Positions 59,560 through 64,000 of a stretch of 64,000 nt of DNA are shown here, one piece after another. The position numbers and the translations under genes were made by a program. The stretch lies in contig NZ_RCZM01000001.1 in NCBI RefSeq assembly GCF_006438965.1, positions 869,097-933,096 of the forward strand. The letters are read 5' to 3'. The notes under the pieces were generated by a model. That model was not told the origin of the DNA and did not search any database. It saw nothing but the letters and a program-made list of their open reading frames with translations. This DNA comes from Pedococcus bigeumensis. Its GTDB lineage: Bacteria > Actinomycetota > Actinomycetes > Actinomycetales > Dermatophilaceae. Every line of letters starts with the position of its first letter. The stretch's first letter is position 1.

Positions 59560-62500
59560 GTGACCTCCGGCCGCCTTGTCTCGCAGACGGCGACCCTGGC
59601 CCGACTCGGGTTCGCCGACCCGCCCCGGGCCGTCCAGCTACTGGGCGACCCGGCGCTGACCGGCCTCATCGACCCGCTCGACGACCTGTTCAGCGACGGC
59701 CTGCCCGATGCCCTCGGTGCGGTGGCCGACCCGGACCTGGCCCTGCTCAGCCTGGTGCGCCTCATGGAGTCGCTGCGAGCCTCTGCGCCACAGCGGCGCG
59801 ACGTGGAGTCCGGGGCCGGCACCGAGGTGTCCGGTCTGGTGGCCGCGCTACGGCACCCCGGCCGAGCGCGTGACCGGCTGATGGCCGTCCTGGGTGCCTC
59901 CACCGCCCTCGGTGACCACCTCGTCGCCCACCCCGAGCACTGGCGCAGCGTCGCGGACGCGCGACCGCGCACGCCCGACGAACGCATCCACGAGCTCGTC
60001 GAGGCGGTGCGTGCCCCGGGCGCGCACACGGCATACGACGCACTGCGGATCGGGTATCGACGCCAGCTGCTGGGTATCGCAGCCCTCGACCTCACCTCAG
60101 GTGACCCCGAGCTGGCCCTTCCCGAGGCCGCGGCGGCACTCGCGGACCTGGCCGAGGCGGCCCTCGAAGCGGCGCTCGTCATCGCGCGGGCGGAGATGGG
60201 GGAGCAGGCCGAGCTCTGCGACTTCGCGGTGATCGGCATGGGCAAGACCGGTGGTCGCGAGCTCAACTACGTCAGCGACGTCGACGTCATCTTCGTGGCC
60301 GAGCCGAAGGAGGGTGTCGAGGAGGCCAGCGCCATCGCGGCGGCCACGGGGCTGGCCACCCACCTGATGCGGGCCTGCTCCACCTCGACCGGGCAGGGGA
60401 CCCTGTGGCCGGTGGACGCCGCGCTGCGACCCGAGGGCAAGAACGGCCCGCTGGTGCGGACCATCGAGAGCCACCGCGCCTACTACGAGCGCTGGGCCAA
60501 GACGTGGGAGTTCCAGGCGCTGCTCAAGGCCCGGCCCGTTGCCGGGGACCGAGCGCTCGGTGCCGCGTACATCGCCGCCGTCAACCCGATGGTCTGGGGC
60601 GCGGCTTCTCGCGACAACTTCGTCGAGGACGTGCAGGCCATGCGCAGGCGGGTCGAGCAGCACGTGCCCGCGGGTGAGGCCGAACGACAGCTCAAGCTCG
60701 GACCCGGGGGGCTGCGCGACGTGGAGTTCAGCGTCCAGCTGCTCCAGCTCGTCCACGGTCGGTCGGACGACGCCCTGCGCTCGGGCACGACGCTGGAGGC
60801 GCTGGACGCGCTGGCGCGCGGTGGGTACGTGGGCCGCGAGGACGCCGCGACCCTCGACGCGTCCTACCGGCTGCTGCGCACGCTCGAGCACCGGATCCAG
60901 CTGTTCCGGCTGCGTCGCACCCACCTCATGCCAACCGCGGACGCCGATTTGCGTCGTCTCGGCCGCGCCCTCGGGCACCGCTCCGACGCCGCGAAAGCCG
61001 TTGTCGCGCAATGGCAGCAGCAGGCCCGCGAGGTCCGGCGGATCCACGAACGCCTCTTCTACCGGCCGCTGCTCGCTGCGGTCGCCCGGTTGAGCTCGAC
61101 CGATGCCCGACTGGCGCCCGAAGCCGCCAAGGAGCGGCTTGCTGCGCTGGGCTTCCGAGACCCGGGTGGGGCGATGCGCCACCTCGAGGCGCTGACCGCT
61201 GGGGTGAGCCGGCGAGCGGCCATCCAGCGCACCCTGCTGCCCGTGATGCTCGGCTGGTTCGCCGACGAGGCCGATCCCGACGGCGGGCTGCTCGCGTTCC
61301 GCAAGGTGAGCGAGGAGCTGGGGTCCACCCACTGGTACCTCAGGCTGCTGCGCGACGAGGGCTCGGCGGCCGAACGCCTCGCCCACACCCTGGCCCGAAG
61401 CCGTTATGCCGCAGACCTGCTCGTCGGTGCGCCGGAGTCGGTCGCGATGCTCGGCGAGTCTGGTGGGCTCACCCCCACGTCACGCGACGACCTCGTCCGC
61501 AGGATGACCGCGGCTGCGGGACGGCAGGACGATGCGGACAAGGCGGTCCGGGCGGCGCGGAGCATCCGCAGGCAGGAGCTCTTCCGGATCGCGGTGGCCG
61601 ACCTTGCCGGAAGCCTCGACCTCGCGGGGGTGGGGCGGGCGCTGACCGACCTGACCGCCGCCCTCGTCGAGGCGGCGCTCCAGGTGGCCATCCGCGTCGT
61701 CGAGGAGAAGCACGGCCCGCTGTCGACCAGGCTGCTGGTCATGGGGATGGGTCGGCTCGGTGGCGGCGAGATGGCCTACGGGTCGGACGCCGACGTGCTG
61801 TTCGTGCACGAACCCCACGAGGGGGCCGACGAGGCGGCGGCCCAGGAGCAGGCCCTCGAGACCCTGCAGGAGCTGCGTCGCCTGCTGGCCTCGGCGGGAC
61901 CCGACCCGCAGCTGGGCCTGGACGCCGACCTACGACCCGAGGGGAAGAGCGGTCCGCTGGTGCGCAGCCTGGCCAGCTACCGCGAGTACTACCGGCGGTG
62001 GTCGCTGACCTGGGAGTCGCAGGCCCTGCTGCGGGCTGCGCCCCTGGCCGGTGACTTCGAGCTCGGGGCGCGCTTCGTCGAGCTGATCGACCCGCTGCGG
62101 TGGCCCCAGGAAGGCCTCACCGACCAGCAGGTCCGGGAGATCCGCACCCTCAAGGCCCGGATGGAGGCCGAACGGCTGCCCCGAGGTGCCGACCCCAAGG
62201 CCCACTTCAAGCTGGGCAGGGGTGGGCTGTCGGACGTGGAGTGGACCGTGCAGCTGCTCCAGATGTGCCACGCCCACGCCGTGCCCGACCTGCGGACGAC
62301 GAGCACCTTGCCGGCGCTGGCCGCCGCCGAGAAGGCGGGGCTGGTCTCCGCCGACCATGCCGCGGCCCTGCGGGACGCATGGTCCTTCGCTTCCCGGCTG
62401 CGCAACGCCTCGGTGCTCTACCGCGGCCGGCCGGTCGACAGCGTGCCGTCCGACCTGCGGGTCGCCGACGGGGTGAGCCGCATCCTCGGTGGGGAGCCGG

Positions 62501-62589
62501 GCAGCGGTGCAGATCTTGCCGAGGCCTACCGCCGAGTGGCCCGTCATGCGCGTACCGTGACGGAGTTCAACTTTTACGGTTCAACCTAG
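59560..62589 (+). CDS. glnE: Glutamine synthetase adenylyltransferase/adenylyl-removing enzyme
   Basis: GlnE adds AMP to, or removes it from, GSI-beta glutamine synthetase in response to nitrogen. The 1009-residue protein has two nucleotidyltransferase domains: GMGKTGGRELNYVSDVDVIFV in outline at about residue 225 (adenylyl removal) and GMGRLGGGEMAYGSDADVLFV in outline at about residue 728 (adenylylation). Both retain their Asp-x-Asp pairs. Length is normal. The target GlnA1 is not in the window and lies perhaps beyond the right edge. The start is GTG at 59560, leaderless. Confidence 0.95.
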   Translation: MTSGRLVSQTATLARLGFADPPRAVQLLGDPALTGLIDPLDDLFSDGLPDALGAVADPDLALLSLVRLMESLRASAPQRRDVESGAGTEVSGLVAALRHPGRARDRLMAVLGASTALGDHLVAHPEHWRSVADARPRTPDERIHELVEAVRAPGAHTAYDALRIGYRRQLLGIAALDLTSGDPELALPEAAAALADLAEAALEAALVIARAEMGEQAELCDFAVIGMGKTGGRELNYVSDVDVIFVAEPKEGVEEASAIAAATGLATHLMRACSTSTGQGTLWPVDAALRPEGKNGPLVRTIESHRAYYERWAKTWEFQALLKARPVAGDRALGAAYIAAVNPMVWGAASRDNFVEDVQAMRRRVEQHVPAGEAERQLKLGPGGLRDVEFSVQLLQLVHGRSDDALRSGTTLEALDALARGGYVGREDAATLDASYRLLRTLEHRIQLFRLRRTHLMPTADADLRRLGRALGHRSDAAKAVVAQWQQQAREVRRIHERLFYRPLLAAVARLSSTDARLAPEAAKERLAALGFRDPGGAMRHLEALTAGVSRRAAIQRTLLPVMLGWFADEADPDGGLLAFRKVSEELGSTHWYLRLLRDEGSAAERLAHTLARSRYAADLLVGAPESVAMLGESGGLTPTSRDDLVRRMTAAAGRQDDADKAVRAARSIRRQELFRIAVADLAGSLDLAGVGRALTDLTAALVEAALQVAIRVVEEKHGPLSTRLLVMGMGRLGGGEMAYGSDADVLFVHEPHEGADEAAAQEQALETLQELRRLLASAGPDPQLGLDADLRPEGKSGPLVRSLASYREYYRRWSLTWESQALLRAAPLAGDFELGARFVELIDPLRWPQEGLTDQQVREIRTLKARMEAERLPRGADPKAHFKLGRGGLSDVEWTVQLLQMCHAHAVPDLRTTSTLPALAAAEKAGLVSADHAAALRDAWSFASRLRNASVLYRGRPVDSVPSDLRVADGVSRILGGEPGSGADLAEAYRRVARHARTVTEFNFYGST

Positions 62590-62594
62590 GAAGG

Positions 62595-62600
62595 TACGGT
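62595..62600 (+). promoter_or_regulatory. Leaderless -10 of the MFS transporter gene
   Basis: TACGGT, six bases from the ATG at 62607. Confidence 0.6.
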
Positions 62601-62606
62601 CGGCGC

Positions 62607-64000
62607 ATGGCCACGGGACGGGACGACTCCATCACAGTCCCCTCGTTCGCCGAGGTGCTTCGCGCCCCGGTGTTCCTGCCGGTCTTCATCGTCGCGACCC
62701 TCTCCACCTGGGGCGACTACATCGCCCGCATCACGGTGGCGGCAGTGGTCTTCTCCTGGACCGGTTCGGCGCTCGCCACGGCCGCCACGTTCGCCGTCTC
62801 GCTCGTGCCGAGCATCCTCGGCCGCGCGTTGCTCTCGCCCCTGTGCGACCGGGTGGCACCCCGGGTCTGCCTCGTGGCAACCCACCTCGTCCGTGCGGTG
62901 CTGGTCGGGGTGCTGATCCTCGTCGTGGCCACGACGCACTCACTCTGGTTGGTGCTGACCCTCGTCGCGGTGCTCGAGTTCGCGGGCGGCCCTGCCGTGA
63001 CTGCGGGCCAGATGCTGCTGACCGACATCTTCCCGGACCGCCGGCTGTATGCGCGGGCGTTCGGCCTCACCACCCTTGCGGCGCAGGTCAACCAGGCGGT
63101 CGGCCTCGCGATCGGTGGCGTGGTGGTGGGCCTGATCGGGGACACCAAGACACTGTTCCTTGACCTGGCCACGTTCGTGGTCGGCGCGGTCATCCTCATC
63201 GTGGTCAAACCGCCGAAGTCCCTGGTGAAGCCGGACGACTCACCGACGGCCAACCTGCTCGGCGAACTGGCCCAGGGCTGGCGCCAGATCCGGTCCAACC
63301 GGGTCCTCACCTACATGCTGTGGCTGTCACTGGCCAGTGCACTGGCCATCGCCGCACCAGAGGCGGTGGCGCTGCCGTACGCCGCCCAGCACAGCCCGTC
63401 GCAGTCCTGGGGCGGCCTGCTCATGGCTGCCCCGATCCTCGGATCCGTCGTCGGGCTGCTGTTCATCGGCAGGCTCCCCGCCGAACGGCAGTCGGCCCTC
63501 GTCATGCGCCTGGCGCTGCTCACACCGCTCCCCCTGCTCGTGACGATCTTCGAACCGCCCCTGGCAGTCGTCTGGACCGCGTGGTTCCTCAGCGGCGCAC
63601 TGCAGAGCTACATGCTTCCGCTGCAGGCCGCATTCACGCTGCTCGTCCCCACCGCCATGCGCGGCCGCGTCTTCGGTCTCGCCGGTGCCCTGTCGGTGGG
63701 CGTCACGGGTGCCTGCTTCCTGGCGGCCGGCTGGGTCTCCGAACACACCACCCCGGCCGCCTCGGTCGGCATCTGCGCGGTCGTGACCCTCGGGGTGCTC
63801 GTGCTCCTCGCGGCGCGCTGGCCCAAGGAGGAGCTGGCCGGCCGTGTCGAGGCCACCTTCACCGGCGAGCAGGCGGGCACTGACCGCGACCACGGGGTCG
63901 GCCGGCCGACCGAGCACGACGGGCTGGGCGACCTGGCCGGCCTGGACGCAGTCGAGGAGCACACCCCGTTGGGTGTCCCTGACACCGGTCGGTCCGGTGG
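62607..64000 (+). CDS. MFS transporter, 3-prime end cut by the window
   Basis: The frame from the ATG at 62607 runs open to the edge, 464 visible residues. About ten to twelve transmembrane helices are seen, from VFLPVFIVATLSTWGDYIARI near residue 23 to AASVGICAVVTLGVLVLLAARW near 390. A hydrophilic Gly/Asp/Glu-rich C-terminal tail then begins and is still open. The half with LSPLCDRVAPR has the MFS loop 2-3 region. It looks like an MFS efflux protein of the MFS_3/EntS type; the substrate is unknown. It begins 17 bases after the glnE stop but has its own leaderless promoter. Confidence 0.85.
   Translation, partial: MATGRDDSITVPSFAEVLRAPVFLPVFIVATLSTWGDYIARITVAAVVFSWTGSALATAATFAVSLVPSILGRALLSPLCDRVAPRVCLVATHLVRAVLVGVLILVVATTHSLWLVLTLVAVLEFAGGPAVTAGQMLLTDIFPDRRLYARAFGLTTLAAQVNQAVGLAIGGVVVGLIGDTKTLFLDLATFVVGAVILIVVKPPKSLVKPDDSPTANLLGELAQGWRQIRSNRVLTYMLWLSLASALAIAAPEAVALPYAAQHSPSQSWGGLLMAAPILGSVVGLLFIGRLPAERQSALVMRLALLTPLPLLVTIFEPPLAVVWTAWFLSGALQSYMLPLQAAFTLLVPTAMRGRVFGLAGALSVGVTGACFLAAGWVSEHTTPAASVGICAVVTLGVLVLLAARWPKEELAGRVEATFTGEQAGTDRDHGVGRPTEHDGLGDLAGLDAVEEHTPLGVPDTGRSG

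Overview
This window is high-GC DNA from an actinobacterium, most likely a Micrococcales member near the Intrasporangiaceae (a guess; the class is secure). Supporting genes include a PucR-type regulator beside fabD-fabH-acpP-fabF, homodimeric-type aceE, polyphosphate glucokinase, F420-dependent glucose-6-phosphate dehydrogenase, glnA2-type glutamine synthetase with glnE, and an RNase H/phosphatase fusion. At least 16 genes have a TANNNT -10 hexamer only 6-9 bases before the start codon, as expected for leaderless actinobacterial mRNAs.

Layout. 1-1500: tail of a DUF3145-like gene, a three-helix membrane protein and a GNAT acetyltransferase. 1592-6613: type II fatty acid synthesis operon and its probable regulator. 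6703-10495: an NAD-dependent epimerase and pyruvate dehydrogenase E1 (aceE). 10594-22989: a catabolic island. A nine-gene leftward operon (SDR, BNR/sialidase-fold protein, HpcH aldolase, aldo/keto reductase, five-component peptide-type ABC importer) diverges from a DUF1537 four-carbon acid-sugar kinase, a PdxA2-like dehydrogenase and a DeoR regulator. Two copies of a palindrome flank the divergent promoters 220 bp apart. 23000-28318: fdhD, two bacterial PH-domain membrane proteins and a YdeP/FdhF-type molybdoenzyme. 28444-34053: DUF3052, AhpE-like peroxiredoxin, tRNA-Val, NIF3, zinc-ribbon protein, RNase H/phosphatase, rhodanese and metZ. 34073-38358: CHAD protein, ArsB-like transporter, yaaA and an RNB nuclease. 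38386-39996: an AbiEi/DUF559-type nuclease gene framed by 37-bp inverted repeats, then rnpB. 40023-45340: metallo-beta-lactamase-fold protein, a small Cys-rich protein under an IdeR/DtxR box, an ABC exporter, ppgK, map and a SPOR-like small protein. 45396-50602: methyltransferase, fgd, M20 peptidase, secreted zinc metalloprotease and panB. 50835-58034: two secreted M6 (immune inhibitor A-like) metalloproteases facing each other around an acidic Asp-Ser-Pro repeat protein, then a phytoene-desaturase-like oxidoreductase. 58142-64000: glnA2-type gene with a GlnR box, glnE and an MFS transporter cut by the window edge.

The order fabD - PucR regulator - aceE - DUF3052 - ahpE - NIF3 - zinc ribbon - RNase H - panB - proteases - glnA2 - glnE resembles the Rv2221c-Rv2245 stretch of Mycobacterium tuberculosis as I remember it. 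The island at 10594-28318 sits inside that conserved frame.

The most unusual signal is not a gene. The octamer GTATGCCG (or CGGCATAC) occurs about 39 times by eye where roughly two would be expected from base composition. It occurs in every reading frame, forces rare codons such as ATA, covers two start codons and is paired as inverted copies in terminator hairpins. That pattern resembles DNA uptake sequences of Neisseria and Pasteurellaceae.

Gene-free stretches are all shorter than about 300 bases. The longest is 56211-56483, upstream of the second M6 protease; it is AT-richer than average and holds the promoter of the oxidoreductase gene at its right end, but I see no further gene there.
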